This document shows, one piece after another, positions 16,482 through 22,665 of a stretch of DNA of 34,255 nucleotides (position 1 is its first letter; every line of letters begins with the position of its first letter). Both the position numbers and the translations under genes were made by a program. This stretch comes from Bacteroidales bacterium. GTDB lineage: Bacteria; Bacteroidota; Bacteroidia; Bacteroidales; P3. Where the stretch lies: contig JAFSQF010000051.1 in NCBI GenBank assembly GCA_017446745.1, positions 1 to 34,255 on the forward strand, given 5' to 3'. The notes beneath the pieces were generated by a model. It saw only the letters and a program-made list of their open reading frames with translations, searched no databases and was not told where the DNA came from.

Positions 16482-17372
16482 ATGCAAAATTTCACTACAG
16501 TCAACGAGTTGCAGGCTGCGTTGGCCACAGCCCGCAAGGAGGGCAAAAGCATAGGCCTGGTACCCACGATGGGTGCTCTTCATGAGGGGCACCTCTCCCT
16601 CATACGCCGTTGTGCATCCGAAAACGACATCGCTGTGGTAAGCCTTTTTGTCAACCCCATACAGTTTAACAACAAAGAGGACCTGGCAAAATATCCGCGC
16701 ACGTTGGATGCCGACATCCAACTGGTGTCCACCGTCGAAGGTACAGTATACACCTTCGCCCCGACAGTGGAGGAAATGTACCCCGAGCCGGTGACCACGA
16801 CCTATCACTTCGGAGCACTTGAAGAGGTTATGGAAGGGCCGCAGCGTCCGGGACATTTCTCCGGTGTCGCCGTGGTTGTGCGACGCCTCTTCGACATTGT
16901 GCAGCCCCGAAAAGCCTATTTCGGAGAGAAGGACTTCCAGCAATTGGCCATCATCCGCGACTTGGTGCGCCAAATAAATTACGACATTGAAATTGTGGGC
17001 TGCCCAATTGTTCGCGCCGATGATGGGTTGGCACTCAGCAGCCGCAATATGCGCCTCTCGCCTGCCGCCCGCAAGATAGCCCCCACTATTCACGAGACCC
17101 TTGAGCAAGCACGGGAGATGGCAGAATACGAAGAGCTTGACGAGGTTAAGGAATGGGTGATGAGTACTTTGGCCTCATTCCACGAAGTGAATGCCGACCT
17201 GTGTCCCGACGGGCTCTGCTTTGAACCCGAATATTTTGAGATTGTCAACGCCCGCACCCTACAGCCCGTAGAGAGCCTCAGCGAGGCCGGCCAAGATGGC
17301 TGCGTGGGATGCATAGCCGTATGGCTGGATGGTGTAAGGCTCATAGACTTGGTCAAGTTCGGCGAAGAGTGA
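16482..17372 (+). CDS. panC: Pantothenate synthetase
   Basis: 296 residues. Condenses pantoate and beta-alanine with ATP to give pantothenate (coenzyme A pathway). The HIGH-like motif HEGH (34-37) lies in LVPTMGALHEGHLSLI, followed by VVSLFVNPIQFN (pantoate binding), GEKDFQQLAIIRDL, and the KMSKS-equivalent region DDGLALSSRNMRLS. Length is slightly above the usual 280. It lies 66 nt after the membrane protein gene on the same strand, with a set of terminator hairpins behind it. In Bacteroidota panC often precedes panD; here panD is not next. Confidence 0.97.
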   Translation: MQNFTTVNELQAALATARKEGKSIGLVPTMGALHEGHLSLIRRCASENDIAVVSLFVNPIQFNNKEDLAKYPRTLDADIQLVSTVEGTVYTFAPTVEEMYPEPVTTTYHFGALEEVMEGPQRPGHFSGVAVVVRRLFDIVQPRKAYFGEKDFQQLAIIRDLVRQINYDIEIVGCPIVRADDGLALSSRNMRLSPAARKIAPTIHETLEQAREMAEYEELDEVKEWVMSTLASFHEVNADLCPDGLCFEPEYFEIVNARTLQPVESLSEAGQDGCVGCIAVWLDGVRLIDLVKFGEE

Positions 17373-17407
17373 CCAACAATCCTCACTATCGAGCATAGAG
17401 CCACAAG

Positions 17408-17480
17408 AAGACCGGTGACACAGATGCCATTCCATTATGTGCCACCGGTCTTTCGTTTGCTCACTATAGCAAACGAAAGA
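17408..17480 (+). terminator. Overlapping, mutually exclusive hairpins after panC
   Basis: Hairpin 1: AAGACCGGTG (17408-17417) with CACCGGTCTT (17443-17452), extended inside by CACA/TGTG. Hairpin 2: TCTTTCGTTTGCT (17449-17461) with AGCAAACGAAAGA (17468-17480), a perfect 13-bp stem with a 6-nt loop. They share 17449-17452, so both cannot form fully at once. Neither is followed by a long T-run. Confidence 0.7.
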
Positions 17481-17510
17481 TATTGGTTTGTAGTACTGTT
17501 TATTTATTTT

Positions 17511-17582
17511 ATGATTATCCGCATTTGCCACAAAGAGGCCTCTCCGAAGCATCTTTGTGGCAAATGCGGATAATCATTTTTT
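17511..17582. terminator. Perfect 26-bp inverted repeat with T-tract
   Basis: Arms 17511-17536 and 17552-17577 are exact reverse complements with a 15-nt loop, followed by six T. On the other strand the approach is A/T-rich, so it can act in both directions. It separates panC from the convergent ATPase gene. Confidence 0.85.
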
Positions 17583-17592
17583 CTAATGTTAC

Positions 17593-17810
17593 TTAACCCA
17601 CATTGCAGCTTGGAGGGTGCTATGTGGCTGTTTTATAGCTGGGGTCTTCGGTGGATGGTAATTTCCGGGGCCACACAAAAGGGGGTTTTACCCAAAAACC
17701 GCCATTTTTATCAACATTAAAAAAATATAACTAATTTGTTACCAAGTAATTTACTTTTATACCTGTTGATAAAATCCTTGATTTGCCAGTCGTGCCGCAA
17801 TGTGGGTTAA
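17593..17810. mobile_element. MITE-like element with 14-bp inverted ends (TTAA at the edges)
   Basis: TTAACCCACATTGC (17593-17606) and GCAATGTGGGTTAA (17797-17810) are perfect inverted repeats enclosing 190 bp that code for nothing recognisable. If the outer TTAA is a target duplication, the element is a 210-bp unit with 10-bp ends CCCACATTGC. Only one copy is seen in this window, so mobility is inferred. Confidence 0.5.
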
Positions 17811-17818
17811 TTAATAAT

Positions 17819-17957
17819 ATGCCGCCCCTACAGGGCTCAGTTAAATAGAGTATTTCGATTCCCGTGGGCTTGCGCCCACGGCTAATATATTTAGTTCTCC
17901 GCTTCGCTATCGAAAGCTTCACTGGAGCTTTCTTCACACCTACGGGGCTCACTCAAA
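17819..17957 (-). repeat. REP-like hairpin cluster (family 2)
   Basis: On the minus strand this reads as GAGCCCCGTAGG (17938-17949), then the hairpin CCGTGGGC-GCAA-GCCCACGG (17862-17881), then TGAGCCCTGTAGGGGCGGCAT (17819-17839). The same modules occur on the plus strand at 33551-33642. They are intergenic palindromes and a short ORF across them is not believable. Confidence 0.8.
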
Positions 17958-18016
17958 TAGGATATCGTTACACCTTATTTTTTTACCGTTACTAAATTAA
18001 ATTAAGATTATTATTG

Positions 18017-18038
18017 TAAAAATACAGAAAACCAATAA
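18017..18038 (+). repeat. 22-bp direct repeat, copy 1 (right copy at 19563)
   Basis: An A-rich 22-mer beginning TAAAAATACAG and ending ACCAATAA recurs exactly at 19563-19584. The two copies bracket the ATPase gene. Downstream tails (TATAAAAATAAG and AATAAAAAATAAT) are also similar. Confidence 0.85.
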
Positions 18039-18152
18039 TATAAAAATAAGAAAATCTGTCCTGAGTGATTGGTAATGGCATTGGGTACAATGTTTTTTTG
18101 ACGGATTTGAAACCTTTAACCGGATTGGTTGGAAATCTGCGTTTCAGGATTG

Positions 18153-19466
18153 TCACATATCTTCAATCGAAAGTCCCACCGGGGTGAGAGTGTATCTGCC
18201 AAAAGTCTGAGGCGGCAGGTTCCCCATTTTTTCCTGCAAATAGGCGAGGTCTATCTTTTTTGGATTGCGTTTGATTTCGGCCACAACGCCTGTATGGTCG
18301 AACTCGTTGAGGGCAATCATATCTATTTCATTTTCACCTTTGCGGTTCCACCAGTTGCCTACTGTAGTAAAACTGCTGCTTTCCATCGCCTGTGTTTGGA
18401 AGTACAGTTCCAGCGTCCGGCCAGTAAACTGCTCGTAGTGTCGCTCCATATTCTGGCGCAACAGCTGTAGCTGTCCGCGCTCCACAATCGCCTGGTATGG
18501 TCGTACAAACCTGAACCAGAAACGCAGGAAGGAATCCGAAATCCCATAAGTGCTCACCTTGCTGTTAGGCTTTGCGAGTAAAGGCGTTTGTCGATGAACC
18601 ATCTGGTAGTTCTTCTCTAAATTCTGAAGATATACACCGGAGTCTTTTTGCATTGCTCCATCGATTTCAGAGCGAGTTGTGAGACCGCCAGCAATAAGCT
18701 GGAGGATGGAGAAATATGTTGTGCTCTCATCGCTAAACTCCTGATTCATCAGATCACGACCCTCGGTGAGAAAGTAAGAGTCTTGACGGCACACATAGTC
18801 GAGCATTCCTTTTTTAGTGTAACAACCTGCGTCCATCAGCAGTTCGATGTATTTTGCTACACCGCCCGTAATCATATAAAGGCAGAGCAGGTCCTCGTTG
18901 CGGTAGTGAGGGCAATGGTCGCTGAATATCTGCTTGATTACATCTGTTGTGAAAGGACGTAGAGTTAATTTTGAGGTGGGACGACCATAAAGAGGCTCGT
19001 TTTCACTCTCGAAGATGCGTTTCATCAATGACTGGATGCTACCCGCTACAACAAGGTAGAGGTGCGAGTCGCGATGATATCTGTCCCACAGATCCTGCAT
19101 CTCACTGAAGATGGCGGGGTTGACCTTGTATAGCGTCTGGAACTCATCGAAAACAATGGTAAAATGTCGGTGCAAAGATTCTTTCAGAATAACCTCGAAA
19201 AGATCGCGAAATCGGCTGACTGTTCCGTAGACGTGGATGCCCAATTGCTCTTCCAGCGTTTGTTGGAATTTACTGCAGAGCACAGATTCGCTGTCTCTAG
19301 ACACAAACAGATAGGCATAGTCAAGCCCCTCAAAAGCTCTGGTCACCAGTGTCGTTTTTCCAGTACGTCTACGCCCTATAAGTACCGTAAAAACAGCGTT
19401 GTGCCTTGATTGAATTTCGTTTTCTTTTAGGATTTTTATTTCTGTTTCGCGATCGTAGAATTTCAC
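18153..19466 (-). CDS. AAA-type ATPase with C-terminal DUF234 nuclease-like domain
   Basis: 437 residues from GTG 19466, which has GGAG 8 nt upstream; an in-frame TTG at 19514 is less likely. The start KFYDRETEIKIL is typical of this ATPase family of Bacteroidota and archaea. Walker A is GRRRTGKT (31-38) and Walker B IVFDEF (104-109). A winged-helix-like region lies near ~250-310, and the C-terminal domain has the PD-(D/E)XK-like pattern W..KGENEIDMIAL...VVAEIKRN, typical of DUF234. These proteins are frequent, often multicopy and of unknown function; roles in mobile-DNA or defence biology have been suggested. It is a solitary gene with its own promoter, bracketed by a 22-bp direct repeat. 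Confidence 0.85.
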   Translation of the reverse strand: MKFYDRETEIKILKENEIQSRHNAVFTVLIGRRRTGKTTLVTRAFEGLDYAYLFVSRDSESVLCSKFQQTLEEQLGIHVYGTVSRFRDLFEVILKESLHRHFTIVFDEFQTLYKVNPAIFSEMQDLWDRYHRDSHLYLVVAGSIQSLMKRIFESENEPLYGRPTSKLTLRPFTTDVIKQIFSDHCPHYRNEDLLCLYMITGGVAKYIELLMDAGCYTKKGMLDYVCRQDSYFLTEGRDLMNQEFSDESTTYFSILQLIAGGLTTRSEIDGAMQKDSGVYLQNLEKNYQMVHRQTPLLAKPNSKVSTYGISDSFLRFWFRFVRPYQAIVERGQLQLLRQNMERHYEQFTGRTLELYFQTQAMESSSFTTVGNWWNRKGENEIDMIALNEFDHTGVVAEIKRNPKKIDLAYLQEKMGNLPPQTFGRYTLTPVGLSIEDM

Positions 19467-19511
19467 AATGTTAACTCCGATTAATATTAATTCGAATTTA
19501 TATTTCGGATG

Positions 19512-19519
19512 CAAATATA
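19512..19519 (-). promoter_or_regulatory. Promoter -7 box of the ATPase gene
   Basis: The minus strand reads TATATTTG, an exact TAnnTTTG match, followed by CA, 45 nt upstream of the GTG start. This supports GTG 19466 over the TTG at 19514, which would leave almost no leader. Confidence 0.55.
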
Positions 19520-19562
19520 CGCATTTTTTAAATACTGATGCTAAAAAAGATTAGATTCTTTA

Positions 19563-19584
19563 TAAAAATACAGAAAACCAATAA
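19563..19584 (+). repeat. 22-bp direct repeat, copy 2
   Basis: Exact copy of 18017-18038, in the same orientation, on the other side of the ATPase gene. Confidence 0.85.
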
Positions 19585-19718
19585 AATAAAAAATAATATT
19601 CATCTGATGCATTTGGAGGTATTATTGTTATACGACACTATTCTGTCGAATTTTGTATCGAAACGGGACAGTTTTTGGGTTAATTGAAATTTGATGTGAC
19701 AGGCTATAAGCAATAAGT
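19585..19718. other. AT-rich spacer, nothing recognised
   Basis: About 130 bp between the direct repeat and the 148-bp element. No gene, promoter consensus or long repeat was found. Confidence 0.5.
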
Positions 19719-19866
19719 AAGTAAACGGTCAATATTAGCGCTCATATTCTTTTAACAGCAATTAACAGCAATTAACAGCAATTATCCAGAAATTATTTAT
19801 AGAACGTGAATGACCATGAATGCCCGTGAATTATCGTAAATGTCAAATAAATTTGACTAATTACTT
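19719..19866 (+). repeat. 148-bp intergenic element, copy A
   Basis: Starts AAGTAAACGGTCAA and ends TTTGACTAATTACTT, which form imperfect inverted ends (AAGTAA...GTCAA). The inside is two arrays with ~10-bp period: CAGCAATTAA three times, then GTGAATGACC, ATGAATGCCC, GTGAATTATC, GTAAATGTCA. Copy B at 30789-30936 is the same length with only a few differences. It lies just beyond the 3' end of the sigma-lipoprotein operon. Confidence 0.9.
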
Positions 19867-19872
19867 ATCATT

Positions 19873-20751
19873 TTACCTTATGATTTTATTGTCACTTAGA
19901 AAGTAAATATTAGAGGAGTCCAAATAATTTGCACATGTTTCTTGAGGCCTTTTTGTAGCCGACACGAAGGTCCAGCGTTTCTCGGATGAGGCTTGGAATT
20001 GCAGCGTGCCGCCTATGGCAATGTCGGTGCCGTAGAGGATGGTGCTGTAATTCAGTGTCAGTCGTCCGGTTGCGGGGTCATACGAGAATGGATATTGCGA
20101 GTTATTGATTCTGATGGTTCCAGTGTGCGCTGTGCTGTCGTACTGCCATAGGGCCGAACTGCTCCAGCATGTGCCTCCTGCTGAATAGGAGAGCGCTGCT
20201 CCGAGCGAATAGTCCCAGAATTCAAGTCTCCACTGCACGGGCATCAGTGTGTCGCTGACGGTCAGCTGCTGCTTGGCGGTCCACACGGTGCCGGCAGGGA
20301 ACGCAGCCTGTGGCTCTTCGCCGCGAGGATAGAACACCGTAGTGCCGCCCAGCGTGTTGGCACCGTCACCTATATATAGCTCCATGGTCAGCGTATGGGC
20401 CACCGAATCGTAGTCGAACGAGAAAGGTTCGCTGAAGTCTTTGCAGTTCACCCAGCCCTCCGTACCGTCGAAAGTGTAGGAGAACATGCTTTCGGCCGAG
20501 GGTTGCGACTGTCCGGCAATCATCACTTCCAGAAGGATGCTTCCTGTGCTGTCAGTGAGCAGGTCGAAATTCCATATTATGGTGGCGGGCAAGCCCTGAA
20601 GGGTGCCGTCGTAGCGTCCCACCCAGGCCGTGCCAGCCAGCGACGTGGCTGTAGCAGGTTCCTGCTGTGGCTGTGGTGTGGGTATAATTTCTTCTTTTTG
20701 GCAGGCGGCGAGGAGCAGCACTGCTATGGCAATAAATGTGTGTCTTTTCAT
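19873..20751 (-). CDS. Lipoprotein, last gene of the ECF sigma operon
   Basis: 292 residues. A signal peptide with lipobox LLAAC gives a mature N-terminus at Cys17, followed by QKEEI. A lysine and two acidic residues right after the cysteine resemble the lipoprotein export signal described for Capnocytophaga and other Bacteroidota, so the protein may be on the cell surface. The rest is beta-rich with two similar halves (GTAWVGRYDGTL...; GTVWTAKQQL...), each followed by acidic, aromatic strand segments, which suggests a duplicated small beta-domain. No enzyme motif is recognised. The start overlaps the upstream stop by 4 nt (ATGA), so it is coupled. Function unknown. Confidence 0.85.
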   Translation of the reverse strand: MKRHTFIAIAVLLLAACQKEEIIPTPQPQQEPATATSLAGTAWVGRYDGTLQGLPATIIWNFDLLTDSTGSILLEVMIAGQSQPSAESMFSYTFDGTEGWVNCKDFSEPFSFDYDSVAHTLTMELYIGDGANTLGGTTVFYPRGEEPQAAFPAGTVWTAKQQLTVSDTLMPVQWRLEFWDYSLGAALSYSAGGTCWSSSALWQYDSTAHTGTIRINNSQYPFSYDPATGRLTLNYSTILYGTDIAIGGTLQFQASSEKRWTFVSATKRPQETCANYLDSSNIYFLSDNKIIR

Positions 20752-21416
20752 TTTTGTATGTTGTTAGATGTTACGTGATTCAGTATCTGTTCTTTTTCAG
20801 CATCGGTGCTGTAGAAAAACAGCCAGAGAGTGAGCGACTGGCTGTCGTCGCGAATGATGTAGCCGCTGTCGCCGTGCCGATTGGCAATCTGCAACAGGCC
20901 GTTGTCCAATAATGGTGTAACGAGATTCGTGACGGTAGAAGAGTCCACCAGTACACCCTGGTCATAGTGTTCCCGATGCGTGAAGGAGTAAGTTGTGTCG
21001 ATGACAACATTGCCGCTCATCTTTCCCGAACGCAGGGCTTCCTGCAACACGCTGTCTACCATCCGCTGCAGTAGTGCATCGCTGGCGGCGAAAATGCTGT
21101 CTACATTGCGGATAGTACCGCTGGACTTCGAAACTGTTGTAAGACTGGACACTTTGGTCGAATCCAATGTGCTGGCGTCTATATTTTTTTGCACCCCGAA
21201 CTCCTCGCAAAGACGCAACCAGTCCTCCTTCGTCTGCGCCTGCAGCATCACGGCGTTGTAGCCCCGATAGTCGCCTATAAGGGCCACCGTCAGCTCCTTG
21301 CGGTCGGCATATTGCAAATAGACATCCTTGGCTGCCGACGTCGATTCGGGCAGCAAATTGTCGCGTTGGCATGCTGCCAACAATATTAGTGTCAATGCTA
21401 TAATTGTCTTTTTCAT
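20748..21416 (-). CDS. Lipoprotein of unknown function, third gene of the ECF sigma operon
   Basis: 222 residues with lipobox LLAAC (Cys16), then QRDN. The mature protein is mixed alpha/beta with a helix rich in charged residues (ASDALLQRMVDSVLQEALRSGK) and a serine/threonine-rich middle. The C-terminus (DSGYIIRDDSQSLTLWLFFYSTDAEKEQIL) has no family match that I recognise. It overlaps the genes on both sides by 4 nt (ATGA), which points to a single co-regulated unit with the sigma factor. A sensor or regulon product of the envelope signalling pathway is possible but is inference. Confidence 0.85.
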   Translation of the reverse strand: MKKTIIALTLILLAACQRDNLLPESTSAAKDVYLQYADRKELTVALIGDYRGYNAVMLQAQTKEDWLRLCEEFGVQKNIDASTLDSTKVSSLTTVSKSSGTIRNVDSIFAASDALLQRMVDSVLQEALRSGKMSGNVVIDTTYSFTHREHYDQGVLVDSSTVTNLVTPLLDNGLLQIANRHGDSGYIIRDDSQSLTLWLFFYSTDAEKEQILNHVTSNNIQK

Positions 21417-21787
21417 TGCAAGAGGGCATTAAAGTTGTCCAACAATCCTTCGGGCGAACATCCACTGTTGCAGGCAAAGAAAAAGCGTTCGCCGTGGGCG
21501 TTTATGGATGTCACCTCGTTTGCCGATTCGCCCTTTCCACCAAAAAACATCGTCGCGACGACTGCTGTGGCAATGGCAGCCGCAGCCACCGAAGGCCACA
21601 GTCGGCGACGGCGGGGTGCAGCAGCAAGCTCCACTCGCTCTGTTCCGTTCTCCGTTTTCCGTTTTTCGTTTTCCGTTTGCCACACCGCGCGCCGTATTTC
21701 GCGGTCCAGTTCTGCCTCGCTGTGCGGATAGTGTGTTCCTTGTGTCTCTCGGCTAAAACGTTCCATTTGTTGTTTAAAATCAGTCAT
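21413..21787 (-). CDS. Single-pass membrane protein next to ECF sigma (possible anti-sigma)
   Basis: 124 residues: N-terminal cytoplasmic part (1-60), one membrane helix (~63-83, LWPSVAAAAIATAVVATMFF) and a short periplasmic tail with CNSGC (Cys106, Cys110). The position 4 nt after the sigma gene and the cytoplasmic-helix-periplasmic layout fit an anti-sigma factor. No zinc-binding HxxxCxxC motif or FecR domain is seen, so this is an inference. Residues ~39-51 (TENEKRKTENGTE) are coded by slipped TTCCGTT-type repeats, visible on the plus strand near 21645-21680. The two-cysteine periplasmic tail could sense redox state or be a disulfide. Confidence 0.7.
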   Translation of the reverse strand: MTDFKQQMERFSRETQGTHYPHSEAELDREIRRAVWQTENEKRKTENGTERVELAAAPRRRRLWPSVAAAAIATAVVATMFFGGKGESANEVTSINAHGERFFFACNSGCSPEGLLDNFNALLQ

Positions 21788-21791
21788 AGTA

Positions 21792-22271
21792 TTATCGGTT
21801 ATAATGTTTCCGTAATTTTCGCAATGTCCGGGTCAGCCGCATGCTGACGGCTCCGACCGAAAGACCAACGATTTTTGCTATTTCGACATAGCCGAAGCCC
21901 TGAGCTTTGGCTTTGACGATGCTGCGGTCGGGTTCCGGCAGGGCATCGATGAGTTCGAGCAGATGCTGATAGTTGTCGGGCAACTCGTATCGGTCCGGCA
22001 CAGCCGTCAGCTCCGTTGCTGGTGGCGCCGGTCGGTTGCCCATCCGTCGCGTCAGCGAAATCATCGTGTTTGTTGCCACGCGGAAAATCCAGGTGCGTTC
22101 CGAGCTGCGACGGTCGAAACTGCCCATTCCGCGCCACAGGTCACACAACACCTCGTGGAAGGCATCCTCCACCGTCCACGCCGCACTGAGGCGGTAGCTG
22201 CTGCATACGCTCCATATCAGGTCGCGGTGTCGACGTACCATCTCGGCAAATATCTTCTCGTCCTGTTCCAT
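21792..22271 (-). CDS. ECF-type RNA polymerase sigma factor
   Basis: 159 residues. Region 2 (~13-76, RRHRDLIWSVCSSYR...DAFHEVLCDLWRGMGSFDRRSSERTWIFRVATNTMISLTRR) and region 4 (~105-158, LLELIDALPEPDRSIVKAKAQGFGYVEIAKIVGLSVGAVSMRLTRTLRKLRK) with a helix-turn-helix are plain; sigma regions 1 and 3 are absent as in the ECF group. It would redirect RNA polymerase on an envelope signal. It is the first gene of a four-gene minus-strand operon with a membrane protein and two lipoproteins, and is divergent from the TolC exporter operon. A possible autoregulated ECF -10 motif lies upstream. Confidence 0.95.
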   Translation of the reverse strand: MEQDEKIFAEMVRRHRDLIWSVCSSYRLSAAWTVEDAFHEVLCDLWRGMGSFDRRSSERTWIFRVATNTMISLTRRMGNRPAPPATELTAVPDRYELPDNYQHLLELIDALPEPDRSIVKAKAQGFGYVEIAKIVGLSVGAVSMRLTRTLRKLRKHYNR

Positions 22272-22314
22272 GATGTGTCAAAAACGTGCTTAGATGAATT
22301 TTTATTACACCCAC

Positions 22315-22321
22315 TTAGACG
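22315..22321 (-). promoter_or_regulatory. Possible ECF-type -10 motif (CGTCTAA) of the sigma operon
   Basis: The minus strand reads GCGTCTAAGTGG 44-50 nt before the sigma start. CGTC(TAA) is a common -10 core of ECF-dependent promoters. TCTAAG is repeated nearer the gene. A matching -35 at normal spacing was not found, so autoregulation is only suggested. Confidence 0.4.
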
Positions 22322-22467
22322 CATCCTCGCCCCGAATCACAACAACCAGCTCAAAAAAAAATTCAGCTTCGCCATCCACCTGACGAAGTAGACCAATAAC
22401 TATTTCCGGCCCCGCCTTGTCGCCAGGGTGCCGGCAGGCTGCCGAGCCTCGCGTTTGGCCTCGGCAC

Positions 22468-22495
22468 TTTACACTTGTGTAAAGAAATTTTACAC
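22468..22495. promoter_or_regulatory. Dyad operator plus third half-site (TTTACAC)
   Basis: TTTACAC-TT-GTGTAAA (22468-22483) is a perfect 7-bp dyad, and a third TTTACAC lies at 22489-22495, 21 bp (two helical turns) from the first. It sits about 80-108 bp upstream of the predicted sigma-54 start at ~22576, the normal place for an activator (NtrC-type) site. The binding protein is unknown and not in the window. Confidence 0.5.
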
Positions 22496-22548
22496 ATTTA
22501 ATCCATTCAATTTTATTTAGAATACTGAAAGCCAAAGCAATATTGTTT

Positions 22549-22565
22549 TTGGCACGCTTTTTGTT
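22549..22565 (+). promoter_or_regulatory. Sigma-54-like -24/-12 promoter of the exporter operon
   Basis: TTGGCACGCTTTTTGTT compares with the sigma-54 consensus TGGCACG-N4-TTGC. The GG (22551-22552) and the -12 dinucleotide (22563-22564) have the required 12-bp offset. The -24 part is perfect; the -12 part is TTGT instead of TTGC. Start would be near 22576. No TAnnTTTG box competes nearby. Confidence 0.55.
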
Positions 22566-22577
22566 GTCTGATTATCT

Positions 22578-22640
22578 GGTACGCAGGCGCCTCGCCTGCG
22601 ATAAAAGAACTACCATTCGCAGGCGAGGCGCCTGCGTACC
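22578..22640. repeat. REPIN-like perfect 24-bp inverted pair of REP units
   Basis: Arms 22578-22601 and 22617-22640 are exact reverse complements with a 15-nt spacer. Each arm is itself a hairpin (GCAGGCG-CCT-CGCCTGC) and a close variant of the family 1 units at 12072-12131. It lies in the leader of the TolC-type gene, starting about 2 nt after the predicted transcription start. Confidence 0.9.
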
Positions 22641-22665
22641 AAAAAAGAACTTAAAACTCAAAGAA

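Larger units (their letters stand above)
17373..18152. other. Repeat-filled convergent intergenic region
   Basis: 780 bp between panC and the ATPase gene hold terminator hairpins, one MITE-like element, the family 2 REP cluster and, at 18017-18038, one copy of a 22-bp direct repeat. The remainder (17958-18016, 18040-18152) is AT-rich and shows nothing further. Confidence 0.8.
22272..22548. other. Divergent regulatory region between sigma and exporter operons
   Basis: Holds the possible ECF -10 motif (22315-22321), a GC-rich stem (GCCGAG at 22441 with CTCGGC at 22460) and the TTTACAC dyad (22468-22495). No ORF of interest was found. Confidence 0.6.

Noticed and set aside
17731-17952. Small minus-strand frame (73 codons) over the REP cluster
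   Set aside because: Its sequence is just the translation of the repeat hairpins and part of the MITE-like element, with no start signal.
19741-19866. CRISPR-like array from the repeated short motifs
   Set aside because: Repeat units are ~10 bp with no spacers of 30-40 bp and no cas genes; the whole block itself is copied at 30789 and 33643.
22543-22665. N-terminal extension of the TolC-type protein
   Set aside because: It would translate the sigma-54-like promoter and the palindrome. The ATG at 22666 gives a normal signal peptide.
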